A stretch of DNA of 64,000 nucleotides from Brachyspira hampsonii (GCF_002214805.1 NZ_CP019914.1:1488001-1552000); one strand, 5' to 3'; numbered from the stretch's first letter, positions 45,172-55,660 are shown. A program made the numbers and translations. Notes: generated from the sequence alone by a model not told the origin.

Positions 45172-45208
45172 AAAAATATGCGGGCAAAAACATATAATTT
45201 CAGCCCGC
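45172..45208 (-). terminator. Terminator after the lipoprotein gene
   Basis: GCGGGC (45203-45208, minus-strand reading) and GCCCGC (45180-45185) enclose a 17-nt loop, followed on the minus strand by ATATTTTTT. Confidence 0.75.
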
Positions 45209-45222
45209 TTTAGAAATTAATT

Positions 45223-45774
45223 TTATTTATTTACAAAATCATTTTTGTCATATTCATCATCTGTAATCTTATAAATATAATCATCTTTAGTATATTCCCT
45301 ATCTTCAAATCCTAGATCTGATATCTCCATTTTAGGATAATTGTCCCAATTAGCACCTTCTCTTCTCCATTTAGAAATTTCAGAGGAATAATCAGATGAT
45401 TCAAGATAGATTCTAATAAGCGTTTTATCTTCAGATAAAGTTATAGCTGTATATGCATCTGCATATTCATTTGCAGTCTCTTGTCTTTTTCTTGAATATA
45501 TAGCATAGTTATTGGTCATACCTATAAAAATTAAATCACCTTGTAGAATAGGGTGATGATAACGGCTTGCTATATCTCCATTATCTTTAAAATACCCGAC
45601 AGGAAATCCTCTTGCAGATCTTAAAGGCACAATAGCTTTTCCTTTAACTGTATTCAAAAACTCAGCAGCTTCTTTACTATTTTTCTCAACTCCAGGTACT
45701 GAAACTTGACCTACTTCATTTCCGCCGCATGCAGCTATAAATACAAAAGAAAAAATAATTAAAAGTTTTTTCAT
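45223..45774 (-). CDS. Hypothetical lipoprotein (183 aa)
   Basis: Leader MKKLLIIFSFVFIAACGGN with a canonical lipobox (IAAC, Cys16). Mature part is soluble and charged: LNTVKGKAIVPLRSARGFPVGYFKDNGDIASRYHHPILQGDLIFIGMTN... with a C-terminal acidic region (ITDDEYDKNDFVNK). No family recognised. An AGGAGG ribosome-binding site gives an excellent start. Monocistronic with its own terminator; function unknown. Confidence 0.8.
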   Translation of the reverse strand: MKKLLIIFSFVFIAACGGNEVGQVSVPGVEKNSKEAAEFLNTVKGKAIVPLRSARGFPVGYFKDNGDIASRYHHPILQGDLIFIGMTNNYAIYSRKRQETANEYADAYTAITLSEDKTLIRIYLESSDYSSEISKWRREGANWDNYPKMEISDLGFEDREYTKDDYIYKITDDEYDKNDFVNK

Positions 45775-45907
45775 TTTTACCTCCTAATTTTTTTTAATAA
45801 AAAATCTTTTCAAGAGTACAATATAATATATAAGTTGTCAAGTTTTTTAATATACAATACATAGGTATTATATATTTATCAAATTAATTATTGGCATTTA
45901 AAAAATA

Positions 45908-45938
45908 ATAAGCTGTCTTTCAAAAAGGCAGCTTATTG
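45908..45938 (-). terminator. Terminator after the MCP gene at 45971
   Basis: AATAAGCTGTCTTT (45908-45921) and AAAGGCAGCTTATT (45925-45938) pair with one G-U; the minus-strand transcript then runs into six U. Confidence 0.88.
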
Positions 45939-45970
45939 ATTTTTTATTAAATTTTTATACTTAAAAAATC

Positions 45971-47812
45971 TTATACTTTAAAGAAACTCATAGCATTAAC
46001 TAATTCTTCAGCCTGATTTAATAAGGCATTAGCCGAAGCAGAGGCCTCCTCTACCAAAGCGGCATTCTGCTGAGTTACTGTATCCATATCTGTAACTGCT
46101 CTATTAACCTGTTCTACACCTTCATGCTGTTCTACTGCTGTTGAGCTTATATCACGCATTATTTTTGCAGTATTTTCTATCTTTTCCTGAAGCTCATTGA
46201 ATATATCCTGTGAAGCTCTTGCAGATTCTGTGGCCTTATTGATTTTATCATAGGCATTATCAACTAAGTGAGTAATATCTTTTACTGATGATTGTGTAGT
46301 TTGTGCCAAATTCCTCACCTCACTTGCTACAACCGCAAAACCTTTACCCATATCGCCTGCCCTTGCAGCCTCTACTGCAGCATTGAGAGCAAGTATATTA
46401 GTTTGAAAAGCAATATCTTCTATTATTTTTGTAATATCTTTAATCTTAGTGCTGGCATCATAAACCTCTTCTATATTTTTAGTAGTATCAAGTATTATTT
46501 CGCCTGCATTTTCAATAGCCTCTCTTGAATCTATCATCATTTTATTACCCTCTACAGACTGATCTGCAGATGATTTTATTGTAGAAGCCATTTGCTCCAT
46601 TGAAGAAGCTGTTTCCTCCAAACTTGCCGCCTGAGACTCTGTTCTTTTTGATAAATCCGCACTTCCGGAAGAAAGCTCTTTTGCATTCATTCTTATTTCA
46701 TCAGATGAAGTTCTTACTTTTATAATAATACTTGAAAGTCTGTCTCTCATATCAAAGAAAGAATTCGCCAATACTCCCAATTCATCTTTGCGGTTTATAT
46801 TTCTATGAGTAGAAGTTAAGTCCCCATTAGAAATTTCTCTGGATATAAGTACTAATTCATCTAAAGGTTTAGTAATGCTCTTAATATACATAAATATTAA
46901 TATAGCACATAATATTATAAAAATAGGTCCTATTATTACTGTACGAATAATTGTATATTTTATTTCTTTATATATTTCGCTATTAGCCTTAGCAAATATA
47001 ACAGTCCAAGGCATCATATCAATATTTTTATAAGCTGCTGAACGTTTTCCTTCCTGACCTTCACTATAATAAGATTCAATAATACCTTCGCTTTTTGTTT
47101 TTATGACACTGTAAACATCCGGAAGACTGCCTCCTATATTATTGTCATCTGATGATAATAATATATTTCCATCATTATTAGCTACGGTTATTCTTCCATT
47201 AATATTTAAACTCTTTATAAACTCATCATTGACTTTTTTCAAGTCCAAATTAATATAAACTAATCCTACAAAATTTCCCTGAGTATTCTTTACTCCTCCG
47301 CAAAGAAGCAATGCCTGACCTCCTGTTGTAGATGAAATACTTGTAGAATTATCAAATGTATACTTATAATTATTAGCTTTCATTTTAGCAAATAAATCTT
47401 TATGAATCTCTGCTATAGATACTCCTACAAGTTTAGGATTAGCACTGTCAAGCAAAACAATACCATTAATATCTGCCAAACCTATATTTATAGCATAAGT
47501 ATTAACTGAGGCAAAATCTTTTAATCTCTTTTCTGCCTCATTTCTTACAGCTATATCATCTATATTTAAAATACCGCTTGCTAATGTGCCGGACTGAGAA
47601 TAAGTTGCTATTGCAAGCAGCTGTTCATGAAGAACCATATCTATCATATAAGAATAGCCTGAAGCTGTAGAAGTAAAACCTTCTAAAGCAGCTTTTCTAA
47701 TAGCCCTTGAAGAAGACCAAATAGAAATCGATGCCAATGAAACTATTGTTATAAATATAATAGAAATTATTATAACAGGAACTTTAAAAGATAAACTATG
47801 TATTTTTTTCAT
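45971..47812 (-). CDS. Methyl-accepting chemotaxis protein, dCache type (613 aa)
   Basis: Closely parallels the receptor at 2331: TM1 about 12-33, dCache sensor ([27 protein letters not shown]), TM2 about 290-312, HAMP ([24 protein letters not shown]), tip [23 protein letters not shown] and adaptation helix [19 protein letters not shown]. Ends FFKV without a CheR-binding pentapeptide. AGAGG precedes the ATG. Sensor domains differ enough to expect different ligands. Confidence 0.95.
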   Translation of the reverse strand: MKKIHSLSFKVPVIIISIIFITIVSLASISIWSSSRAIRKAALEGFTSTASGYSYMIDMVLHEQLLAIATYSQSGTLASGILNIDDIAVRNEAEKRLKDFASVNTYAINIGLADINGIVLLDSANPKLVGVSIAEIHKDLFAKMKANNYKYTFDNSTSISSTTGGQALLLCGGVKNTQGNFVGLVYINLDLKKVNDEFIKSLNINGRITVANNDGNILLSSDDNNIGGSLPDVYSVIKTKSEGIIESYYSEGQEGKRSAAYKNIDMMPWTVIFAKANSEIYKEIKYTIIRTVIIGPIFIILCAILIFMYIKSITKPLDELVLISREISNGDLTSTHRNINRKDELGVLANSFFDMRDRLSSIIIKVRTSSDEIRMNAKELSSGSADLSKRTESQAASLEETASSMEQMASTIKSSADQSVEGNKMMIDSREAIENAGEIILDTTKNIEEVYDASTKIKDITKIIEDIAFQTNILALNAAVEAARAGDMGKGFAVVASEVRNLAQTTQSSVKDITHLVDNAYDKINKATESARASQDIFNELQEKIENTAKIMRDISSTAVEQHEGVEQVNRAVTDMDTVTQQNAALVEEASASANALLNQAEELVNAMSFFKV

Positions 47813-48008
47813 TTATAAAAACCTCTGTACTTTGTATTTGATATAAAATAAAAAACTAATTAGAAAAGATAAATAACATATTGATTTTAATATAACAATT
47901 AAATTTTTTAAGTCAATTTTTTTTATTCTAAATTTATAAATTATTTTACTATAGATTTTATAAAAATATCATATATAATAATCTATAAATAAAGAAAAAG
48001 GATTTGTC

Positions 48009-49073
48009 ATGAATAATTTTCTAAGTAATAAAGCTAAATCTATAGAACCATATACTCCGGGTGAACAGCCTAAAGATAAAAATTATATAAAATTAAATAC
48101 AAATGAATCTCCCTATCCTCCTTCTCCTCATGTAAAAAAAGCTGTAATTGAAAGCAGATTCGATGATTTAAGACTTTATCCGGATCCTAATGTAATAGAT
48201 TTGAAAAAAGAAATCGCTGAATTATATAATGTAAATACAAATAATATATTCATAGGAAACGGCTCTGATGAAATATTGGCTTTTTCTTTTATGGCTTTCT
48301 TTAATAAGGGAGATAAAATTTATTATCCGAATATTACATACAGCTTTTATTCGGTATATTCAGCTCTTTTTGATTTAAATGAAGTGAAAATACCTCTTAA
48401 AGATGATTTCAGTATAGACATTAATAATTATAAAAATTTAGATTCAGGAATATTTATAGCAAATCCTAATGCCCCTACAGGATTACTTCTTAATCCGTCT
48501 CAGATAGAAGAAATTATAATGAACAATAAAAATAATATAGTGATAATAGACGAAGCGTATATTGATTTTGCTGAAACAGAAAGTGCATATAAACTTATAA
48601 ATAAATATGATAATCTTTTAGTAATACAAACTTTTTCAAAATCAAGATCATTAGCAGGAATGCGTTTAGGTTTTGCTATAGGCAATGAAAATTTAATTCA
48701 AGGACTTAAAAATATTAAATATTCTTTTAATTCATACACTATTAATAGACTTTCTATAATTGCAGGAATTGAAGCGGTAAAAGATAATGAGTATTTTAAA
48801 GATACTGTTAATAAAATTATAAATACAAGAGAAAGAACAAAAATTAAATTAAAAGAATTAGGATTTAATGTTCTTGATTCTAAATCTAATTTTATATTTA
48901 TATCGCATAAAAATATATTCGCTGAGGATATTTACCTAAAATTAAAAGATAAAGGAATATTAGTAAGATATTTCAAAACTGATATTATAGATAATTATAT
49001 AAGAGTAACAATAGGATCAGATAAGGAAATGGATATATTTTTAGAAAAAATAAAAGATATAATAAGAAATTAA
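48009..49073 (+). CDS. hisC: Histidinol-phosphate aminotransferase
   Basis: PLP-dependent class I/II aminotransferase of 354 aa. KLNTNESPYPPSPHVKKAV at the N-terminus, GNGSDEILAFSFMAF, NPNAPTGLLL, VIIDEAYIDFAE, PLP-binding Lys211 in TFSKSRSLAGMRLGF, and the C-terminal Arg region YFKTDIIDNYIRVTIGS. These are HisC marks; the enzyme may also transaminate aromatic substrates. AAGGA precedes the ATG. No other his genes are in the window. Confidence 0.93.
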   Translation: MNNFLSNKAKSIEPYTPGEQPKDKNYIKLNTNESPYPPSPHVKKAVIESRFDDLRLYPDPNVIDLKKEIAELYNVNTNNIFIGNGSDEILAFSFMAFFNKGDKIYYPNITYSFYSVYSALFDLNEVKIPLKDDFSIDINNYKNLDSGIFIANPNAPTGLLLNPSQIEEIIMNNKNNIVIIDEAYIDFAETESAYKLINKYDNLLVIQTFSKSRSLAGMRLGFAIGNENLIQGLKNIKYSFNSYTINRLSIIAGIEAVKDNEYFKDTVNKIINTRERTKIKLKELGFNVLDSKSNFIFISHKNIFAEDIYLKLKDKGILVRYFKTDIIDNYIRVTIGSDKEMDIFLEKIKDIIRN

Positions 49074-49179
49074 ATATTTTAACAATATATATAAGGGTAT
49101 AATAAAAATTCAAAAATTTATTTAAAGTTTTTAATTTTTTTTATATAATAAAAAAAATACAAAAGATTGGATAAAAAAT

Positions 49180-50859
49180 ATGAGCGATAAAACATTATAT
49201 ATCATAATTGCAGTAATATTCATTATTATATTAATATCTACAATTATAATGATTAAAAATATTTTTTCTAAAAAGAAAAATAATCCGCAGAAAAACATAA
49301 AAAAGATGATGAAGGAGCTTCAGAAAAACATAGAAGAAAATGAAAATGATTTGGACTCTCTTTATCAATTAGCTATGCTTGAAGAAAAATACGGCGACTT
49401 TAATGATGTATTAGATAAATATGAAAAACTTATAAAAGAGAGATATTTTGCAGATAATGATATTAATGAAGTTGAGATATACAAAAAATTAGAACCGGCA
49501 TATTCTCAATTAGGAGATAAAGAAAAAAGTTTTAAATATTCTCTTTTAATTGAAAAAGCTGAGCCTAATAATATTTATTATGCAATCAAATTAGGTACTA
49601 TGCTTGGAAAAGAAGGTAAATATAAACTTGCCTGCGAATACTTTAATAAAGTTATAGTATCAAAAGAAAATATAGATATAGAAGAAGCAAAGACGGCTGC
49701 TTTATCTTTTTTTATGATTAAAGATTATAAAAAGTCTATAGTATTTTTGGAGGAATTATATAAAAAGATATTAAATAATAAAGAAATAGATGTATCAGAA
49801 ATTTACAATCTTGAAATATTGATGATATCTATGTATATATCGGCAGATGAACTTAACAGAGCAATTGCATTCATAGAACAAATATTATCTAATAAGAATA
49901 TAAACGAAGATCATAAATTATATATTAATAAAATGTACATGTACACATTATATAAATTATCTGATAATGAAAGATTTAGAGAAATGTATAATAATATAAT
50001 TAGTTTATATAATTTAGAAGAGGCAGACTATAAATATGCTAGTCTTATATTCGATTTTGCTTTCTATTCATATTTCTTGAAAGATATAAATGCTTCTATA
50101 AGATTCTTTACAAAATTGAATTCTTTTCATAAATTGGAATACAGCGTTTACTATTTAGATCAAATACTGCAGTATCTTAATGAAGTTAATAAAGCTTTTA
50201 TTCAATTAACCAAATTAAGAAACTCCATGAAATTGAATGATGAAAAATATGTAAATGAAAGATATGATAAATATATCGATAGCGAATTAATAAAAATATG
50301 GGAAAAAGTGTTGGGATTGTGGGAAGGAAATTTCTGTAATTTTGACTATATTAATTCATTAGTAGAAATTGAAAACTCTATTGATGTTGATAAGATATTA
50401 AATGAATATAATATGGAAAAGCAATTAAATGATGATAATAGACAAAAACGAATTACAAATATAGATTCTATATATTCATTAAGTTTGAGTAATTTCAAAA
50501 AACTTTGCCAGAATATCATTCAAAATAAATTATCATATTCCATATTACAGGAATATTCAGATAATATAATAAATTATGAATATGGAGATGATGTTAATTA
50601 TTTGGCATATCCTACTAATAAAAACAGAAAAGAAGTAACATTAATTTCTATAAAAAGATGGAAAAATACGGAGGTAGGAGAACTTATAATCCGAGATTTT
50701 TTACTTATGGTTAATGAATCTGGGGCAAAAAACGGAATACTAATTCTTCCTGTAAAATTGTCCAATAGTGCAATAAGCTATGCAAAACATAATGAAAAAA
50801 TTACTGTTTATACAAGAAGCCAATTTAATTCATTTTTAAAAAATAATTTTGCAAAATAA
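49180..50859 (+). CDS. Membrane-anchored TPR protein with Mrr-like C-terminal domain, copy 1 (559 aa)
   Basis: One N-terminal TM helix (LYIIIAVIFIIILISTIIMI), a basic linker, TPR-like helices from about residue 60 to 400 (SLYQLAMLEEKYGDFNDVLDKYEKLIKER), then a C-terminal domain of about 100 residues. That domain is laid out like the Mrr restriction-endonuclease fold: YEYGDDVNYLAYPTNKN, VTLISIKRWKNTEVGELIIRDF, GAKNGILILP, SYAKHNEKITVYTRSQFNSFL. The usual catalytic Asp and Gln/Glu-x-Lys appear as Asn and Ser-x-Lys, so nuclease activity is doubtful. A paralogue follows directly. Confidence 0.75.
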   Translation: MSDKTLYIIIAVIFIIILISTIIMIKNIFSKKKNNPQKNIKKMMKELQKNIEENENDLDSLYQLAMLEEKYGDFNDVLDKYEKLIKERYFADNDINEVEIYKKLEPAYSQLGDKEKSFKYSLLIEKAEPNNIYYAIKLGTMLGKEGKYKLACEYFNKVIVSKENIDIEEAKTAALSFFMIKDYKKSIVFLEELYKKILNNKEIDVSEIYNLEILMISMYISADELNRAIAFIEQILSNKNINEDHKLYINKMYMYTLYKLSDNERFREMYNNIISLYNLEEADYKYASLIFDFAFYSYFLKDINASIRFFTKLNSFHKLEYSVYYLDQILQYLNEVNKAFIQLTKLRNSMKLNDEKYVNERYDKYIDSELIKIWEKVLGLWEGNFCNFDYINSLVEIENSIDVDKILNEYNMEKQLNDDNRQKRITNIDSIYSLSLSNFKKLCQNIIQNKLSYSILQEYSDNIINYEYGDDVNYLAYPTNKNRKEVTLISIKRWKNTEVGELIIRDFLLMVNESGAKNGILILPVKLSNSAISYAKHNEKITVYTRSQFNSFLKNNFAK

Positions 50860-50880
50860 TTATTAAATATAGGACATATT

Positions 50881-52565
50881 ATGCTTGATTCTTACACTTA
50901 TATAATTATCGTTCCGGTATCTATAATAATAGTATTAGGAATAATTTTCTTCTTAAAAAGTATAATGGGAGGAAGTAATCGTACATATAAGCCAAAAGAC
51001 ATAAAGAAAAAAATAGATGATCTTGAGAAAAAATACAAATGAATCCTAAAGATTATAATTCAATATATGAATTGGCTGTAATAGAAGAACAGTACAATAT
51101 GACCGAAAAAGCTTTAGAAAAATATGAACAGCTTATTAATATTAAATATTTTGAAGGAGAGGAATTAAATATATATAAGAAGCTTGAAGAGTTATATAAT
51201 AAATTAGATAATAGAGAAGAAAGTTTAAAATATACTTTAAAAATAGCTCAAATAGATATTAATAATGCATACTATTCTATAAAAGCAGCTACAGAACTTG
51301 GCAGAGAAGGTGCTTATAAATTAGCTTCAGAATATTTCAATAGAGTTTTAAATAATAAAAATGATTTTGAAATATATGAGCTTAAAATAGCTGCTGTATC
51401 TTATTTCATAAACAAAGAGTATAAAAAAGTGATTTCTATGCTTGAAGAACTTCATAAGAGGTTAAATAGAAATATAAGCAATATTGAAGAAGACTATGAT
51501 GAAATGATATTGGTAGAGAAAATACTAATTTCACTATATATTATAAATGATGAGATTAACAGTGCAAGAAACTTTACAGAATCTATACTGTCATCAAGAG
51601 CGATTAAGAATGATTCTAAGTATCATTTCTTTATAAACAGAATATATCTATATATATTATACAAATCAGATGATAATGAAGCTTTTATCAATTTATATAA
51701 TCAATATTCAAAACAGTATAAAATAAATGAAATAAAAAAAGAGGAAACTATTATTATTTTAGATTTTGGTTTTTACAATTATTTTATAAAAGATATTAAT
51801 AGTGCTATAAGTTATTTTGAGCATATAAAATTATTCAATGATCCTGAATTTAGTATATATGATTTAGATAGTATATTTAATTATTTATCTGCTATTGCCA
51901 AAGCTGAAGTTCAATTAAAAAAATTAAGAGGAGATATGCCGTTAAATAATAATGATAAATATGTAAAAGAAAATTATGAAAAATATGTTAATGCTCAGTA
52001 TATAGAATCTTGGGAAAACTCTGTGAGATTGTGGGAAGATTCTTTTAATAGTTTAGATAAAGTATTAAATTTAATAGAAATAGAAAGAACTGTAGATATT
52101 GAAAAAATATTATTGGAATGCAATATAAATGAAAATAATGCCACTATAGAAAATGTAAGCACTAAGAAAGTAGATAAAATTTATGATATAAGTTTATCAT
52201 CTTTTAAAAGTATATGTCAGGATATAATACAGAAAAAACTTTTATATTCAGCTGTGCAGGAGTATAATGAAAAATTAATAGATTATGATTACGGAGATGA
52301 AGTTAATTACTTGGCATTTGCTGCAAATAAGAGTAAAAAAGATTTGACTTTAATATCTTTCAAGCGATGGAGAAATACTGAAGTTGGAGAACTTGTAATT
52401 AGAGATTTTATGCTTCTTATTAATGAGGCGGGAGCAAAAAATGGTATATTAATTCTGCCTCTTGAACTTACAAATAGTGCTAGAAGTTATGCTACGCATA
52501 ATGATAAAATTAAAGTTTATACAAGAAATCAATTTAATTATATGCTTAGAGACAGTAAAATATAA
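50881..52565 (+). pseudogene. Membrane-anchored TPR/Mrr-like protein, copy 2, split by a frameshift
   Basis: The ATG at 50881 (AGGA upstream) encodes the TM anchor and stops at TGA 51040-51042 after DLEKKYK; the next frame starts at ATG 51039 (MNPKDYNSIYEL) and runs to 52565. Adding one A to the six-A run at 51027-51032 joins them as LEKKIQMNPKDYNSIYEL. That aligns residue for residue with LQKNIEENENDLDSLYQL of copy 1. The C-terminal domain keeps the same Ser-x-Lys and Asn substitutions. The ATGA overlap could allow coupled translation of a soluble form. Recent mutation, phase variation or sequencing error cannot be told apart here. Confidence 0.82.
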
Positions 52566-52606
52566 TGATTGATAAATACAAAATTTAAAATAATACTAAT
52601 TATAAC

Positions 52607-52939
52607 TTATTGTTTTTCCTTGTTAATATCTTTAGTTTCATCTATAAGTCTTATAAGCTCATTGGATCTGGAAGCGATGCTTTCTTTTAATGCTAATAAT
52701 GTATCTTTTCCTGCTTTATTATTTGCTATTTCTCTTTTTAAAAGATCCGCTATATTAAGACATGCTAGTATGGCTATAGTATCCCTTGGATAATTAGGAC
52801 CATAATGCTCTGCTATATCATTCATACTCTCATTAACAAATTCTGCAACTTCTTTTAAATATTCAGCATTGCCCTCTTGAGATTTTATGCTTAGCATTCT
52901 TCCGTATATATTAACCTCTACAATAGTAATATTATCCAT
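52607..52939 (-). CDS. zapA: Cell division protein ZapA
   Basis: Small FtsZ-ring-associated protein (110 aa). N-terminal VEVNIYGRMLSIKSQEGNAEYLKEVAEFVNESM is the ZapA globular head, TIAILACLNIADLLKREI the start of the dimer helix, and the C-terminus is coiled coil. It starts 13 bp after the coiled-coil gene at 52953 on the same strand, an operon. No 6S RNA follows, only about 40 bp to the next gene end. Confidence 0.88.
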   Translation of the reverse strand: MDNITIVEVNIYGRMLSIKSQEGNAEYLKEVAEFVNESMNDIAEHYGPNYPRDTIAILACLNIADLLKREIANNKAGKDTLLALKESIASRSNELIRLIDETKDINKEKQ

Positions 52940-52952
52940 AATTATTTACCTA

Positions 52953-54029
52953 TTATTTTGATTCATTATCAAAGAAAAATTCTTCCTCGTCATCATCACC
53001 AAACATATACTGATCATCTTCATTTATATCAAATTCATAATTATCTTCTTTGCCGTTTTTATCATCAATTTCTTCAATATTCTCTTCTGCCGCAATATCA
53101 GTTTTATTTTCTATCTCTTCATTTTTTATATCATTATCCCAACTAGCATCTGAAGCATTACTAAATGGGTCTTCATCTTCAGTAACTTTTACATTTGAAA
53201 CTTCTCTTACTTCTTTTATTTCATTTACTTCTTTTGCATCATTGCTTTTATTAATATGATTTTCAGCTTTATACTCTTCATATTCATCAGATAATTGAGC
53301 ATCACTTTTAAAAGGATTTTCTTCATCAGGCTCTTCTAAATTACTTACAAACTCATTTTCAGTATTTTGTACTTCTTCTTTAATAATTTCTTTAGGAGAT
53401 TCTTTTAATTCTTTATTATTATTTTCTTCACTAACTGAATTTACATTAACTGCATTTACATTATTAACTGATGCAGCATTGTTAACTAAATCATTATGAG
53501 AGGCATTTTCTGAATTATGAATAATAGCAGAATGATGAGATTTCTTAGATTCAAAACTAGATTTTCTAACATTGTCTATTCTTTCTATCAGAATACTTAA
53601 TTTTTCTTTAAGATCATTATTTTCTTTGCTTAAAGAATCTATAGCTCTTATTGCTTTTTCTAATTCTTTTTTAAGATTATCATTTTCTTCTATTAAGGTT
53701 ATAGAATCTTTTTCTATATTTTCCAAATTAGATTTAAGAGTATCTCTCTCTATTCTGGTAGCCTCTAATTGTTTTATTAAATTATCTTTATCTTCTTTTA
53801 TAGAATTATAATTATCTGTAGCATTTCTTTTATCAGCCTCTAGTATAGTTTTTTCTTCTTTTAAAAGATTGAAACTATCTTTTACATTTTTCAAACTGTT
53901 TATTAATTCTTCTTTTTCTGATTTTAGCTGTTCTATAACTTGGCATAATTCTTTATTATCAAATGAAATTAATTGGTATTCATCTAAAATATCTTTCAAT
54001 TTTTCTTCTAAAATTGTAAATTCTTTCAA
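52953..54029 (-). CDS. Coiled-coil protein upstream of zapA (358 aa)
   Basis: Residues 1-170 are a near-continuous heptad coiled coil (LEEKLKDILDEYQLISFDNKELCQVIEQLKSEKEELINSL...). The remaining half is acidic, low-complexity and rich in Asn/Glu (ENPFKSDAQLSDEYEEY, DDQYMFGDDDEEEFFF). The start is TTG at 54027-54029, preceded by a G6 tract used as ribosome-binding site next to T7. Position before zapA suggests a division-linked partner comparable in role to ZapB, an inference; sequence alone gives only coiled coil. Confidence 0.78.
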   Translation of the reverse strand: MKEFTILEEKLKDILDEYQLISFDNKELCQVIEQLKSEKEELINSLKNVKDSFNLLKEEKTILEADKRNATDNYNSIKEDKDNLIKQLEATRIERDTLKSNLENIEKDSITLIEENDNLKKELEKAIRAIDSLSKENNDLKEKLSILIERIDNVRKSSFESKKSHHSAIIHNSENASHNDLVNNAASVNNVNAVNVNSVSEENNNKELKESPKEIIKEEVQNTENEFVSNLEEPDEENPFKSDAQLSDEYEEYKAENHINKSNDAKEVNEIKEVREVSNVKVTEDEDPFSNASDASWDNDIKNEEIENKTDIAAEENIEEIDDKNGKEDNYEFDINEDDQYMFGDDDEEEFFFDNESK

Positions 54030-54034
54030 ATTTT

Positions 54035-54047
54035 CCCCCCAAAAAAA
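54035..54047 (-). promoter_or_regulatory. G6/T7 homopolymer tract at the ribosome-binding site
   Basis: The + strand reads CCCCCCAAAAAAA; on the coding (minus) strand seven T then six G stand just ahead of the TTG start. Length changes would alter Shine-Dalgarno strength or spacing. Confidence 0.55.
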
Positions 54048-54145
54048 TATATATTAAAAATTATATCACATATAAATTCAATTGTCAATTTTTTATTTAT
54101 ATGATAAAATATAATCTATACAACATAATATAAAAATAGGTTTTT

Positions 54146-55318
54146 ATGAAGAATATATTAAAATTTATTGTTCTGCCCTTAATATTGATATACACTCCAA
54201 TAATATACGGACAATCTCCATATACCGATAAAGAACAAAATCTATTGAAAGGTGCTGTAGATGTTTGGCCTTATATAGGTATAGAATATGAAAGACCTAC
54301 AGAAAGTTATATGCCTTTTGATTATATACATGAAAGTCATAAAAGAGAAAATAGATTAAAAAATTCATTTCCATCAAGATTATTATATGAGCTTTCCACT
54401 ATAGAAATACATATGAATACTTTAATAGGCGTTAATTTAAAAGACGGACATTTCAGTATACCTGACATGTATTTATCTGTAGGTAAAAGTTTCCATTTCG
54501 ATTGGATGTTCTCTGCAACTCCGTTTGTAACTATGACTTCTAAATTTGATGTATTTAATAAAGATTATGCTACAGGAAGTATAGGATTATATGATGCTGG
54601 TATAGAAACTGTTACTTTAACTAGAATATTATTATCTTTTAGAATGAAAGCGGTTAATGATATTAATGGTTCTACATTTATGCTTTTGCCTTCTGTTATT
54701 GACAGTGAATCGGCAAATTTTGCTCCGCATTGGTATCTTCCTAGAGTTAATAATGAAATGGGTTTTAGAGCTGGATTTATAGGTTCTTATTATGAATTAT
54801 CTTATTCTCAAGGTTATTCTAAAGATTCAAATCCATTGGCGGCTGTTTTCAAAATTAACGGCGACTATTTCAGAGCTCAGTTTCTTTATCAATATAATAA
54901 AAATTCTCTTTCTCCTGACAATTTTAAAAGCAGATATAATACCCCAAATAATATTAACGATGAAAAGGAATATTATACTCATCATTTGGTGCAATTATCC
55001 GGTATGGGAAGAATTCCATTTCTTAATAAGGACTTATGGCTAAACTTATTAGGTGAATATACTTGGAGGGATAATGACGCACACTATTTAAGGTTTGAAC
55101 TTGGACTTGAATGGAAAATGATAAATGTTGCTGTAAGACCTCTATTTTATATACCTGTTAACTATGATAATAGCTATAATCATGGTTACAGATTTGATCC
55201 TAAAAAAGATCTATTCTGTTTAGAATATTCTGCTTATATAAAATTTGATCCTATTTCATTTGGATTTCAGGGTTCTACTGACGGAAGATACTATATTGCT
55301 ATGAAAGCTGTATTTTAA
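54146..55318 (+). CDS. Probable outer-membrane beta-barrel protein (390 aa)
   Basis: Signal peptide MKNILKFIVLPLILIYTPIIYGQ, then a mature protein rich in amphipathic strands with aromatic girdle residues (VDVWPYIGIEYERPTESY, FRAQFLYQYNKNSL, RFELGLEWKMINVAVRPLFYIPVNYDN). It ends in an aromatic residue (YYIAMKAVF), the usual Bam-recognition signature. No named family recognised. AGG precedes the ATG. A repeat region follows its stop codon. Confidence 0.72.
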   Translation: MKNILKFIVLPLILIYTPIIYGQSPYTDKEQNLLKGAVDVWPYIGIEYERPTESYMPFDYIHESHKRENRLKNSFPSRLLYELSTIEIHMNTLIGVNLKDGHFSIPDMYLSVGKSFHFDWMFSATPFVTMTSKFDVFNKDYATGSIGLYDAGIETVTLTRILLSFRMKAVNDINGSTFMLLPSVIDSESANFAPHWYLPRVNNEMGFRAGFIGSYYELSYSQGYSKDSNPLAAVFKINGDYFRAQFLYQYNKNSLSPDNFKSRYNTPNNINDEKEYYTHHLVQLSGMGRIPFLNKDLWLNLLGEYTWRDNDAHYLRFELGLEWKMINVAVRPLFYIPVNYDNSYNHGYRFDPKKDLFCLEYSAYIKFDPISFGFQGSTDGRYYIAMKAVF

Positions 55319-55338
55319 TTAAAAATATTATTATAAAA

Positions 55339-55660
55339 AACGCACGGTAAACTAAATTTTATAACTAATTACATTATTAATGCAGTTTAATCTATTATAA
55401 AAAAACCGTTAATCGTGCGTTAAGAGATTTTAAAATTTAAATAAAATTTGGGCGGGTGTTAACATTTCTAAATAAGCAGTAAAAATAATTTAAATTAAAA
55501 TATAAAAAATACGCTGTAAATAATAAAGGGCGGGGTATGTAATTAAAGTTTTAAAATTTATTTTCATTTGCCCACCCTTTAGACTTTTTAATTAATTTTT
55601 AATTTCTAATTTTTTATTTCTTTTTTATTTATATCACATTTATTAGCTGCCCACCCAAGA
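55339..55660. repeat. Dispersed G-rich modular repeat, copy 6
   Basis: 82-bp unit from AACGCACGGTAAAC (55339-55352) to CGTGCGTTAA (55414-55423), then TTTGGGCGGGTGTTAAC (55447-55463), AAAGGGCGGGGTATG (55525-55539) paired with GCCCACCCTTTAG (55570-55582), and GCTGCCCACCCAAGA (55646-55660). It occupies the 466-bp gap between the outer-membrane protein gene and trmB; no gene seen in it. Confidence 0.8.

Noticed and set aside
52566-52606. 6S RNA next to zapA
   Set aside because: Only about 40 bp separate zapA from the convergent gene end, too short for the RNA.
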